Positions 43,503-51,920 of a stretch of DNA of 63,918 nt are shown here, piece after piece. The DNA comes from Subdoligranulum sp. CAG:314 (GTDB lineage Bacteria > Bacillota > Clostridia > Christensenellales > CAG-314), in NCBI GenBank assembly GCA_000437915.1, contig FR900999.1, forward strand, positions 122,380 through 186,297, read 5' to 3'. The notes beneath the pieces are model-generated. The model made no database searches, was not told the origin of the DNA, and saw only the letters and a list, made by a program, of their open reading frames with translations. The position numbers were made by a program, and so were the translations under genes. How positions within the stretch are numbered: the first letter of the stretch is position 1; each line of letters begins with the position of its first letter.

Positions 43503-45764
43503 ATGCGCGATATGGCACACGCAATCAGGTATAGACTTCTGACCTGCCTTATCGCTCTCGTAACGGTATTCGGCGTCGTCTTTACGGCGGCGCCGTCTAT
43601 CGCTTTCGCAGCGGGTACGGAATTGAGTTTCGACGGTACGAGCGTAACGGACGACCTTACGAGTTCGTCCGCAGGCGGGAAAACTTTCGATTTGAAAGAC
43701 TACCCCTACGACGAGAGCAAACAGGCGCAGGTCATCAACTTCGTGGAATACTGTTATTCGTACAAAGCGAATATGCGAAATAACTACGGACTGTATGTGT
43801 ATATCTACAATCCGCAGGGACTGAATATCTCTACGACGAGCAAGAGCAACAACATACAGATGGCAACAAGGTACGATGAGGAGGGGAATCCTTCGGACTA
43901 CGCCAAGTTCGATTTACGGTTTTTAAGCAAGTCCGAAGAAAGCAACTACAAAAACCTGTTTTACAAGTTCAAGGTTGTGGATAAAGCTATCGATGGCAAG
44001 ACGTTTGCACAGCGGGTGAACAGCAACGAACGGCGTTACGACGTATCGGGCGTCGAGCTTACGACCTACGGCGCAAACAACGCAACGGACTATTCCGTAA
44101 ACGGCATGTACATATTCACCGGTTATGCGGCGGGGTATGGACCGGACGCAAATGCGAAAAGCACGCTTATAAGCAAGGTCGAATATCTCGAAACGGTGTC
44201 GCTGGACGTAAAGCATACCTTCTACCGCACAAAGACTTCGGTTAAAGGCGCGGGGTATCAGAACCAGCTGGACACGGTGTATTTTGCCGTCCCTCAACGC
44301 TTTTTCGATACCTACGGAAAGTTGCAACGCATCAAAGCGGAATGGTACGAGTACAAAACCAACGATATCGTGGTAACGAGCTATCAGGACTTTTACGATA
44401 AAGCCTATCCGTGGCTGGGCAGACAGACAGGCGAGTTCGACCAGTTCGGAATGACGAAGTACAACAAGGATATCTATTATAGCTTGGGGCAGAACGCAGG
44501 CGACGCAGGAGGCGGTATGAATATGGCGAAATGGGGCTGGAATTTAGGCAGCGGCTTTCTGCACGTTCCCGCTCCCACGCTGTATTATCTGTTCAAGGTC
44601 GGAAATATCTCCGAATATGATCCGTATGCGGACGTCGTGAGTATCGGCGGCGTGGAGAGCAACGCGCTGTACGAGTATATCAAGAGCTACGACAAGTCTT
44701 TCAACAAAGGCACGTTACCGATTAAAGAAGGCACGATCAGCGCGGACCTGTTCGCAGACGATATAGACGACTATCGCAAGCTGGATACAGAGTATGGCAA
44801 GATACAGCAAGGCTATTCGTACTACGACTTTGACGCCGACGTGGATTTGCAGAAGCTGACCTCTTGGCAGGAAGGCAATCCGTCGTTCTGGGATAATTGG
44901 ATGAATTGGGGGTTGTGGGACGCAATGTTCGGAAAAATCCCCGAAGAAGAAAGTCGCACCGTGTCGCCTATCTACACATTGAAAGACAGTGATTTAAGCG
45001 GCACGAATGCGGAGATAGCGGAAAGATTGCTCATAAACGCCAACGACGTGAACGCATTAAAAACCTATCATACGGCGGCAAAAAATGATGACTGCGTGAC
45101 GGTGCTGTTTCGGTTCGCAACCAGCGATTACTATTCCGCGGCGGTGGATATTATGGAACTCGGCAAAGGCTTTTTAGGTGCGGACAAGTATACCAAAGGG
45201 CAGGCGTACAGAGCCTATGAAAGCGTGTTCTTGGACTTCGATATCATTCAACTGACGTTTAACAAGGACGGGGTTTACAAGGTGATACCCGCGGTGTCCA
45301 GCCCGATCGACGTCGTGAACGCGATTACGCCGCCCGTACAGATGCCGGACGGTACGCCGTGGTGGGTAAAACTGTTGAGCGTCCTTCTCGTAATTTTGTT
45401 GCTCGTTCTGATAGTAAAACTGCTGACGTTTATCTTCAAGAAAATATCGCAGGACAGAAAAATAAAGAAAACCGTGGAAAAGCACAGCGAGAAAAAGGAA
45501 AAGCGCAAAGGCAAAAAGGCGCGCAAGCAGATGGATAAAGAGTTTGAAAAATTCCATAAGCAGACGGCGAAAGAGCAAAAGAAAACTGAACGCGACGCGA
45601 AGAAAGTCAACGTAACGGATTTGAAAGCGAAAATCTGGACGGGCAAGAAGAGCGAGTCGGAATTGAGCAAGGCGGAAAAGTACGCGCTCGATCACGACGA
45701 AGAATGGCAGCACGAACAGGCAATCATAGACCAAATTCTTTACGGCGACGACGATTCGGAGTAA
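43503..45764 (+). CDS. large secreted protein with C-terminal membrane anchor (pIII-like by layout)
   Basis: A 753-aa protein: signal peptide (about 8-36, cut after SIAFAAG), large aromatic-rich extracellular domain (40-615), a membrane helix at about 620-648 (WWVKLLSVLLVILLLVLIVK), then a Lys/Glu-rich cytoplasmic tail. Signal peptide, big ectodomain and single C-terminal anchor just before the P-loop protein gene is the layout of filamentous-phage adsorption proteins (pIII). There is no sequence signature to prove that. An alternative is a surface adhesin or a pore component of a transfer system. Confidence 0.68.
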   Translation: MRDMAHAIRYRLLTCLIALVTVFGVVFTAAPSIAFAAGTELSFDGTSVTDDLTSSSAGGKTFDLKDYPYDESKQAQVINFVEYCYSYKANMRNNYGLYVYIYNPQGLNISTTSKSNNIQMATRYDEEGNPSDYAKFDLRFLSKSEESNYKNLFYKFKVVDKAIDGKTFAQRVNSNERRYDVSGVELTTYGANNATDYSVNGMYIFTGYAAGYGPDANAKSTLISKVEYLETVSLDVKHTFYRTKTSVKGAGYQNQLDTVYFAVPQRFFDTYGKLQRIKAEWYEYKTNDIVVTSYQDFYDKAYPWLGRQTGEFDQFGMTKYNKDIYYSLGQNAGDAGGGMNMAKWGWNLGSGFLHVPAPTLYYLFKVGNISEYDPYADVVSIGGVESNALYEYIKSYDKSFNKGTLPIKEGTISADLFADDIDDYRKLDTEYGKIQQGYSYYDFDADVDLQKLTSWQEGNPSFWDNWMNWGLWDAMFGKIPEEESRTVSPIYTLKDSDLSGTNAEIAERLLINANDVNALKTYHTAAKNDDCVTVLFRFATSDYYSAAVDIMELGKGFLGADKYTKGQAYRAYESVFLDFDIIQLTFNKDGVYKVIPAVSSPIDVVNAITPPVQMPDGTPWWVKLLSVLLVILLLVLIVKLLTFIFKKISQDRKIKKTVEKHSEKKEKRKGKKARKQMDKEFEKFHKQTAKEQKKTERDAKKVNVTDLKAKIWTGKKSESELSKAEKYALDHDEEWQHEQAIIDQILYGDDDSE

Positions 45765-45844
45765 ACGCAATTAAAACGGCGGGCGGAGATAACAGGACGG
45801 TTGTCTGAAGTTTCCGCCCGTAAATTTTCTATCAGGAGGCAATT

Positions 45845-45943
45845 ATGAAACGGTTAAAAAGAATACTCGCCGTAGTTATGCTCGTCGTTGCGGCGCTCGT
45901 TATATCCTATCTCATTTATACGGGAGGAAACGTCGGTGCGTAA
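45845..45943 (+). CDS. 32-aa single-pass membrane protein
   Basis: MKRLKRILAVVMLVVAALVI then SYLIYTGGNVGA: a positively charged start and one membrane helix, good ribosome site AGGAGG (45,834-45,839). It overlaps the P-loop protein start by 8 bases. Tiny membrane proteins in this position are typical of filamentous-phage minor coat or pVI-like genes, but size alone is weak evidence. Confidence 0.6.
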   Translation: MKRLKRILAVVMLVVAALVISYLIYTGGNVGA

Positions 45944-48047
45944 AGTACATATCTCTCTCACGGTCATTTTATCTGCCGTGTTCGTCCTGCTCGGCGTATT
46001 CGTGTTCCGTCAGGCATATCTGCGGTTTTGGGAAACGCTGTGCGACTTCGGACGTTCTGTAGCGTACTATTTCTGCGGGATCTTCGGGATAGAGCATAGC
46101 ATTGTTCCCACTGTTACGGAATATTCGAAAGTGTTACAATGGGAGATTCTGCTCCCGTCCGACTTTGCGGGCTTTCAAAGTTCTGCGGCGGACTATTTCG
46201 CACTTTTATTCAACAAAGACAATTTCACGGCTTGGGGACAAACGCTTGCGGTTACGCTCGGAAATGCGGCAAAGATACTTTCTATCCTGCTGCCGTGTAT
46301 CGTTATCCTTATTTTCGCCGTCAAGCGGCTGTACGCAAAAGGCAATAACCGGTACAACAAGGACACACTGCCGCTCAAAGCGTTCAAGAAAACAATGTCG
46401 GTAACGTATCAACCGGCAAAGAGATTTGTTCTCTCGTACCTGTCGTTTCTGAAAGAACACGGTGCGGTATGGATATGCTGGCTGGTACTTTGGGCGTTTC
46501 ATCTGGATGCGGCAAGCATCGTTTTGAGTGCGCTGGCGTATTACTTCTATTTCGCCGTCGCATTCGATTTTGTAGGGCTGTACGTACAGATATGTAAACT
46601 GCTGATAGACCTGCAATTCACCTTTCGCTATTTCCCGTGGTGGGTGTTGGTATTCGCCGTCTATCCCTTATTCCACCGCTGGCGCAAGCGCATTGCCGTC
46701 AACCGATTGCGGCACAACGAGGCGCGTAACTGCGGGTTTATAAACGAACTGCCTATCGTGTCCATCACTTGCGGAAGTATGGGGAAACGCAAGACAACGA
46801 TGATAACGGATATGACGCTCTCACAGGAAGTGATGTTCCGTCAGAAAGCGCTGGCGATTATACAGAATACCGACCTTAAATTCCCGTGCTTTCCGTGGTT
46901 GATGTTCGAGAAGGAATTGCGGTCGTGTATGGAACACGGGACGGTGTATAACCTTGCAACAACCAAAGAATGGGTAAAGCTGAAACGGCAAAGGTTTCTC
47001 AAACACCGTAATCCAGATTTACAACTCTACGGTTACGACTATAAACGCTACGGAGCGATTTACGACGACGCATTGAAAATATCTTCTCTGTTCGATGCAA
47101 TGGAAACCTATGCGCAGGCGTATTTTATCTACGTCATAGAGTGTAGTTTGATCGTGGCGAATTATTCGGTGCGGACGGACAACAAACTCATTGACGGCGG
47201 CAATTTTCCCGTATGGGCGACGGATTTTTTTTCGGAGATCAGACGAAAGTCCAGACATTCCCACGTATTGGATTTTGACGTTCTACGGCTCGGTAAAAAG
47301 GTATTGGAGAACAACCCGAATGCGGGCAGCTTCGAGTTCGGCGTAGTGGCGATAACTGAGATAGGCAAGGAGCGCGGCAACAATCTGGAACTCAAAGAAG
47401 TGAAAAAAGGCGGGGATGAAACTAACCAGAAAAACGACTTGTTCAATTCGTGGCTGAAAATGTGCAGGCACTCGGCTACGGTGGATAATTACCCGTTTAT
47501 AAAAGTATTCACGGACGAACAACGTCCCGAAAGCTGGGGTGCTGACGCCCGCGATTTGTGTGAGATTATTCAGATAGCGTCGTCCGGGGATATGAAACTC
47601 GCCCTGCCGTTTTATACCGTTGAGGATATGGTTTCGGAATGGGCGTTCAACCGCTTTATACGGCTGTATTACGATTTCCGTTTCCGCAGGGGCGACAACA
47701 CTTTACTCGTTTACCTGCTCAAAGGCGTTACGGCGTGGCTGTGGAAACGCAATGCAAGAATATATAACCGCTACGGGTATTCGATACTCAAAATAGAGAA
47801 AGAGAGAGGCACGATGGACGGCAAGCCGGAAAAGAAAAAGTATTATTTAGCAAACGGCAAGATATATGCAAACAGGTTTAGTACAGATTGTTTCAGCGAT
47901 TACTTCAACGATACGGCAAAGAAAAGCAAGGTCGGGTTAAGGGATTATATAGAGTATGCAACGGAAAAGGCGAGCGTGGAAGAACTCAAAATGCAGAACA
48001 GCTATTTTATAAACGGACTGTATAAGGACGCCGACGGTTCTGCGTAA
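45936..48047 (+). CDS. polytopic membrane P-loop protein (morphogenesis-ATPase-like)
   Basis: A 703-aa protein from GTG 45,936, supported by GGGAGG (45,922-45,927) and overlap with the small membrane gene. Four or five membrane helices occupy residues 1-250 (HISLTVILSAVFVLLGVFVF, ILSILLPCIVILIFAV, WWVLVFAVYPLF). A cytoplasmic P-loop-like segment follows, CGSMGKRKTTMITD (about 279-292), with Arg where Gly normally precedes the Lys. Later motifs include EFGVVAITEIGKERGNN. Comparable proteins are Zot/pI assembly ATPases of filamentous phages; a coupling-protein relative is the alternative. The next gene is an HUH initiator. Confidence 0.68.
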   Translation: MRKVHISLTVILSAVFVLLGVFVFRQAYLRFWETLCDFGRSVAYYFCGIFGIEHSIVPTVTEYSKVLQWEILLPSDFAGFQSSAADYFALLFNKDNFTAWGQTLAVTLGNAAKILSILLPCIVILIFAVKRLYAKGNNRYNKDTLPLKAFKKTMSVTYQPAKRFVLSYLSFLKEHGAVWICWLVLWAFHLDAASIVLSALAYYFYFAVAFDFVGLYVQICKLLIDLQFTFRYFPWWVLVFAVYPLFHRWRKRIAVNRLRHNEARNCGFINELPIVSITCGSMGKRKTTMITDMTLSQEVMFRQKALAIIQNTDLKFPCFPWLMFEKELRSCMEHGTVYNLATTKEWVKLKRQRFLKHRNPDLQLYGYDYKRYGAIYDDALKISSLFDAMETYAQAYFIYVIECSLIVANYSVRTDNKLIDGGNFPVWATDFFSEIRRKSRHSHVLDFDVLRLGKKVLENNPNAGSFEFGVVAITEIGKERGNNLELKEVKKGGDETNQKNDLFNSWLKMCRHSATVDNYPFIKVFTDEQRPESWGADARDLCEIIQIASSGDMKLALPFYTVEDMVSEWAFNRFIRLYYDFRFRRGDNTLLVYLLKGVTAWLWKRNARIYNRYGYSILKIEKERGTMDGKPEKKKYYLANGKIYANRFSTDCFSDYFNDTAKKSKVGLRDYIEYATEKASVEELKMQNSYFINGLYKDADGSA

Positions 48048-48094
48048 AATAAAAGTTGTCGGTACTCCTTAACGGTCAAAAAAGGAGGATACCT

Positions 48095-49132
48095 ATGCCA
48101 TACGGCGAATGTAAAATCTACTCGGACGGATCGCATTTCATAGCGATACCGCATACGACCAGACCGTACCGTAAGCGAAAGAAGCCGCCCGAGGAAGAAA
48201 TAACGGTCGCAGAAACGCAGGAGAATACAGCGGAAGGAAGCACATTTCCGGATAACGGGGATGTGCCTGTTCCGCTTGCCGAAAATTTCCGAGAACAAGT
48301 TCCCGAACAAACGGCAAATACTCCGCAAATTGCAAAAAAACACTCGCAAACAGAACGTAAAACGACAAGAAAAGACTTGTTCGAGGAATTGTATAAATCC
48401 AATTTAGATGCCAAAAAATCCGTGCGACGGAAACGCATTATTTCCGCTATGCGTCCGTACTTCAAAAGCGATGAGAAAACGGCTTGTTATGTGGATGCGA
48501 ACTTGGAACGCAAACAACGGAATTTGATTTGTCGCCGTATCCGTATGGCGCGTAAAGCGAATTTGGCGAACTTTAATTATTTTTGCACGTTCACTTACGA
48601 TTCAAACAAGCATACGGAAGAAACCTTTAAGAAAAAACTCAAAAACAAACTGTCGTTACTTGCTTACCGTCAAGGCTGGAAATATATGGGGGTATGGGAG
48701 CGTTCGCTCGAAAAACAAAGGTTGCATTTTCACGGGTTATTTTATATCCCAGACGGAAAAATGATAGGAAAGGTCGAGCGGTACGACGACTACAGTGTCA
48801 GACTGAAACGGGTACAGACGACATATCAAAACAGTTATTTCAATGAAAAGTTCGGACGCTCGGATTTTGAATTGATAGACGATAAAAGCAAACTCGGAGA
48901 TGCTATGGCTTATTTGATGAAATACATAGAAAAGACCGGCGAAAGAATTGTGTACAGCAAGGGGCTTTATCAGTATTTTATTTCCGATATTATGGACGAA
49001 GATATTATTTCGACAATCGGTATGGAAGATAAAAAGCTGCTGCTTTACGACGATTTCAAGTGCTGGGATGAAGGCTGCCTGATTGGGAACGTAAGCGAAG
49101 AAGCGATAAAACAAATGCGTAAGAGTAACTGA
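48095..49132 (+). CDS. HUH rolling-circle replication initiator
   Basis: A 345-aa protein from ATG 48,095 after AAAGGAGG. It has the HUH motif HFH (211-213, in RLHFHGLFYIP) and a downstream Tyr motif Y277-x-x-K280 (YLMKYIEKTGER), with FCTFTYDSNKHTEETFKKKL as motif 1. One catalytic Tyr and the FTYD...HFHG layout match the ORF2/G2P class of Rep proteins found in filamentous phages and microvirus-like genomes. The first 100 residues are a Pro/Glu-rich linker. Inverted repeats right after the gene are the likely origin. Confidence 0.85.
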   Translation: MPYGECKIYSDGSHFIAIPHTTRPYRKRKKPPEEEITVAETQENTAEGSTFPDNGDVPVPLAENFREQVPEQTANTPQIAKKHSQTERKTTRKDLFEELYKSNLDAKKSVRRKRIISAMRPYFKSDEKTACYVDANLERKQRNLICRRIRMARKANLANFNYFCTFTYDSNKHTEETFKKKLKNKLSLLAYRQGWKYMGVWERSLEKQRLHFHGLFYIPDGKMIGKVERYDDYSVRLKRVQTTYQNSYFNEKFGRSDFELIDDKSKLGDAMAYLMKYIEKTGERIVYSKGLYQYFISDIMDEDIISTIGMEDKKLLLYDDFKCWDEGCLIGNVSEEAIKQMRKSN

Positions 49133-49144
49133 TGTTTTAATGTG

Positions 49145-49248
49145 AAAATGCCTATAAACAAAAAGCGTGTGTAACGGTAAATCGGGCGATTCGCCAAGCG
49201 GTTTAGCGGCGAACGCCCGATCCGTTAGCACTTTGTTTTTGGCATTTT
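49145..49248. repeat. 104-bp nested hairpin after rep (origin candidate)
   Basis: The 347-bp stretch 49,133-49,479 has no gene. Arms from outside in: AAAATGCC (49,145-49,152) with GGCATTTT (49,241-49,248), TAACGG with CCGTTA, ATCGGGCG with CGCCCGAT, TTCGCC with GGCGAA. Such stacked hairpins next to an HUH initiator gene resemble double- or single-strand origins. Confidence 0.75.
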
Positions 49249-49265
49249 AGCCAGTTGGTTGCGTA

Positions 49266-49330
49266 AGGGCGTGTGCTTGTCTGCGGCGAGCGTAGCGAGC
49301 CGCTCTCGTATCAAGACAAGCACACGCCCT
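49266..49330. repeat. 17-bp perfect inverted repeat (cruciform) beside the hairpin
   Basis: AGGGCGTGTGCTTGTCT (49,266-49,282) and its exact complement at 49,314-49,330 enclose an inner GCGGC/GCCGC hairpin. It lies 18 bp after the 104-bp hairpin. A Rep nick site in the inner loop would be consistent with a rolling-circle origin, though an intrinsic terminator is not excluded (no T run follows). Confidence 0.75.
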
Positions 49331-49421
49331 GCTGTCAGTTGGGTGTTTTTATGACGATTTTAGCCTCTAATATTACGACCGTTGCTTGCGAAAGTATCTT
49401 TAACATGGGCGACGGAATACC

Positions 49422-49450
49422 TTGCAAAACGTCAAATTTTTTGATATAAT
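49422..49450 (+). promoter_or_regulatory. promoter of the KilA-N gene
   Basis: TTGCAA (49,422-49,427), 17-bp spacer, TATAAT (49,445-49,450). Confidence 0.65.
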
Positions 49451-49479
49451 GACAATATAAAAAGTTTCAAGGAAGAATT

Positions 49480-50307
49480 ATGGCAAAAGAAGTGATTGTT
49501 CAAGGGATAAACGTAACCTACAAATACATCGGAAAAGAGGATTACATATCTATTACCGATATAGCGAAATATTTTAATGCCAAAGATCCGTCGGGTGTAA
49601 TTCGTAATTGGATGTCTAATAAAGACTCTTTCGAGTTCTATAGTTTGTGGGAGGAAATACATAACCCAGATTTTAATTCCGTGCAAATGCGCATAATTAA
49701 AACCGAGGAAGTAGGGTATAATCGGTTTACTATGACGCCTAAACGCTGGAAAGACGAATTTAACGCAATCGGCATTATTCCCGGCGCAGGGAAATATAGT
49801 GCAGGGACGTTTGCGCATCGAGATATTGCTTTTGAATTTGCGAGCTGGATAAGTCCGCAGTTCAAGTTATATTTAGTTACAGAGTTTCAGCGCTTAAAAT
49901 CAAAAGAGCAGCAAGCAATAGAGTGGACGGCTAAACGCGAACTTGCGAAAGTAAACTATCGTATCCATACCGATGCTATAAAAGAAAATATTGTGCCGAC
50001 GCTTACGGAAGAACAGTTGAAGTATGTTTATGCGGACGAAGCGGATTTGCTGAACGTTGCGCTGTTCGGTAAAACAGCAGCCGAGTGGAGAAAAGAAAAT
50101 CCTTCGCTTAAGGGAAATATGCGAGATTATGCGACGATTGAACAGTTGCTTGTTATTGCTAATATGGAGAGTCTGAACGCATACCTTATCGAACAGAATA
50201 TTTCGCAACCTGAAAGATTAAAACAGCTCAATAATATGGCGCGTTCGCAACTGCGTGTATTGCAGGAAAGCAATTCGAGATTACTTGCGGAAGGAAGAAA
50301 AGATTAG
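49480..50307 (+). CDS. KilA-N domain protein (phage antirepressor-like)
   Basis: A 275-aa protein with a KilA-N domain in residues 1-135: YISITDIAKYFNAKDPSGVI, NWMSNKDSFEFYSLWE and FAHRDIAFEFASWISPQFKLYLVTEF (shortened here). KilA-N domains bind DNA and occur in phage antirepressors and element regulators. The C-terminal part resembles the usual helper segment (KTAAEWRKENPSLKGNMRDY, QLNNMARSQLRVL). Own promoter. Confidence 0.88.
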   Translation: MAKEVIVQGINVTYKYIGKEDYISITDIAKYFNAKDPSGVIRNWMSNKDSFEFYSLWEEIHNPDFNSVQMRIIKTEEVGYNRFTMTPKRWKDEFNAIGIIPGAGKYSAGTFAHRDIAFEFASWISPQFKLYLVTEFQRLKSKEQQAIEWTAKRELAKVNYRIHTDAIKENIVPTLTEEQLKYVYADEADLLNVALFGKTAAEWRKENPSLKGNMRDYATIEQLLVIANMESLNAYLIEQNISQPERLKQLNNMARSQLRVLQESNSRLLAEGRKD

Positions 50308-50321
50308 GATACACAAAGTGC

Positions 50322-50501
50322 TTGACCTTGTTAGTTGAAATTGCTATAATAACTATTGTACGAGTCCACGCACAACCGATTTGTGCAGCGTTGTGCTACG
50401 CCTATGCTGGTTGAGTTCTTTTGGGACATACAGGGAGTGGTGTTACTTGTACATTTTTTTCGCCTCCGAAGTGATAGGATTAAAACGTGGAGGTAAACAC
50501 A
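50322..50501 (+). promoter_or_regulatory. promoter and RBS-masking leader
   Basis: TTGACC (50,322-50,327), 17-bp spacer, TATAAT (50,345-50,350). The leader of about 145 bases holds a GCACAA/TTGTGC hairpin and a T run. CCTCC (50,463-50,467) is complementary to the ribosome site GGAGG (50,489-50,493), so the start region can be masked. Confidence 0.5.
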
Positions 50502-51476
50502 ATGAAATCAACACATAAAGTCGAAAGATTTGATTATTCAAAGGTTGAGGCACAACAGGACGCAATTTTACTTTATCAGTATTGGGGCTTACATCCGAAG
50601 TCTGGTAGAATACATATTGATACAAAACGGTATAAGCGAACTTGCGAAAAAATCGGTATTATGGACTTTATGCCGGAAGGGATGTTTGCTAATCGCCAGA
50701 CACCTTATTTTGTACCGTCGAAAGTTAGGCGTTATGATTATGCTATAAATATATTTGTAGATTTGATTAACGGTTTACGGCGTGATTGGAATGAAGAATA
50801 CAAGCCCGTTTTATCGAAAATTAAAACTCCAAAAGAAGTGGCGGAGTCAATACGCTTAAACGAAATGATGTATACTTCAGATCCAGATGACCTCGACGAG
50901 ATAAACATTGATGCAATGTTTGGCGGCATACGCAGGGAAAGACAGTATAACAAAATTATAAATTCGCTTTATTGTCAATTTATTTCTAAAATTTGCACAG
51001 AGATAGACAGATATACTTTGATTGTTATGTGCGAGCTTGGTTATAAAGGTAAAGACTACAGTTTCAGTTCGTTTGCCAAATTTTCCGACGGGTTGCAAAA
51101 CAATAAAAACGGTATTAAACTTTCGAGTTTGTCAAAGTACAATGCATATAACCTATTGCATAAAATAAATAATTTCTTAAAACATAATACAATAAGTTCT
51201 TACAACGATTTGCGAAAATTTTATCCCAAGAATGTTTGTCATGTGGACGATGGGACAGCAAAAGAAGCCTATCAAAACGGAATGTTTGCAGGTGATTGGA
51301 TAATTCTTAAAGAGAATTATATAGACGGCATATTCGACAGTCTTATCAAATTTTTTGAAGATTATTGCAGACAATTTGTCGGTGAAGATATTGAGAGGGC
51401 ATCTTGGGATTATGATGAGTATTTTATAGATGCGTTTAATCAAATGAAATATCCCCGTGAATATTGGGGTGTGTAA
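50502..51476 (+). CDS. 324-aa unrecognised element protein
   Basis: ATG 50,502 is preferred because GTGGAGG (50,487-50,493) is its ribosome site. A soluble, mixed-fold protein without membrane segments. In the C-terminal half, LLHKINNFLKHNTISSYNDL resembles the N-x-x-KH segment of HEPN-like proteins, but the full R-x4-6-H motif is not clear. It is insulated by its own promoter and a strong terminator, typical of cargo such as defence or toxin genes. Confidence 0.6.
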   Translation: MKSTHKVERFDYSKVEAQQDAILLYQYWGLHPKSGRIHIDTKRYKRTCEKIGIMDFMPEGMFANRQTPYFVPSKVRRYDYAINIFVDLINGLRRDWNEEYKPVLSKIKTPKEVAESIRLNEMMYTSDPDDLDEINIDAMFGGIRRERQYNKIINSLYCQFISKICTEIDRYTLIVMCELGYKGKDYSFSSFAKFSDGLQNNKNGIKLSSLSKYNAYNLLHKINNFLKHNTISSYNDLRKFYPKNVCHVDDGTAKEAYQNGMFAGDWIILKENYIDGIFDSLIKFFEDYCRQFVGEDIERASWDYDEYFIDAFNQMKYPREYWGV

Positions 51477-51496
51477 TAACTTTAACCAACATAATA

Positions 51497-51528
51497 AAAG
51501 CCCAGACTCCGAAAGGAATCCGGGCTTT
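51497..51528. terminator. bidirectional terminator
   Basis: AAAGCCC (51,497-51,503) pairs with GGGCTTT (51,522-51,528), with inner CTCC/GGAAT partial pairing. It separates converging transcripts. Confidence 0.75.
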
Positions 51529-51576
51529 GACTTTGTATTATGATATTTCAAAGGACACGAATTTACGACCTTTGAA

Positions 51577-51900
51577 TTATAGTGTTTGAGTGGGATCGGG
51601 TATGTAGATTTTGTCGGCAACCTTTACGGCTTTGTAAGTAACACCGTTTATTGATTGCGTTGTGTATTCGGGCTTGCCTTTTGCGTTCGCTCGTAAAAAC
51701 ATTTTCTCGCTGTTCTCGTTTATGCGGTCAATGTTGCCGTCCGTGAACTTGCTGTCGTTGCCGACTTCCAAGACTTTCAAGCCCTTTTGCAGTAGGAACG
51801 AGCTGAATTGCCATAACTTCTCGAACATACCGTAGCAGTCCATAATAAAGCAAAAATCTTCTTGCTCGCAGTAACCCGTAATTCTGAAATAATTGTTCAT
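51577..51900 (-). CDS. 107-aa hypothetical protein, last gene of the minus-strand operon
   Basis: Starts at ATG 51,900 with AAAGGAGA just upstream. MNNYFRITGYCEQEDFCFIM begins a small alpha/beta domain ending DKIYIPDPTQTL. The pattern resembles small accessory proteins that accompany pcfJ in Firmicutes elements. No known function. Confidence 0.6.
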   Translation of the reverse strand: MNNYFRITGYCEQEDFCFIMDCYGMFEKLWQFSSFLLQKGLKVLEVGNDSKFTDGNIDRINENSEKMFLRANAKGKPEYTTQSINGVTYKAVKVADKIYIPDPTQTL

Positions 51901-51920
51901 ATTGTTTTCTCCTTTGCGGT

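Noticed and set aside
49264..49335. Perfect cruciform as an ordinary terminator
   Set aside because: No T run follows on either strand, and it sits beside another large hairpin after an HUH initiator gene.
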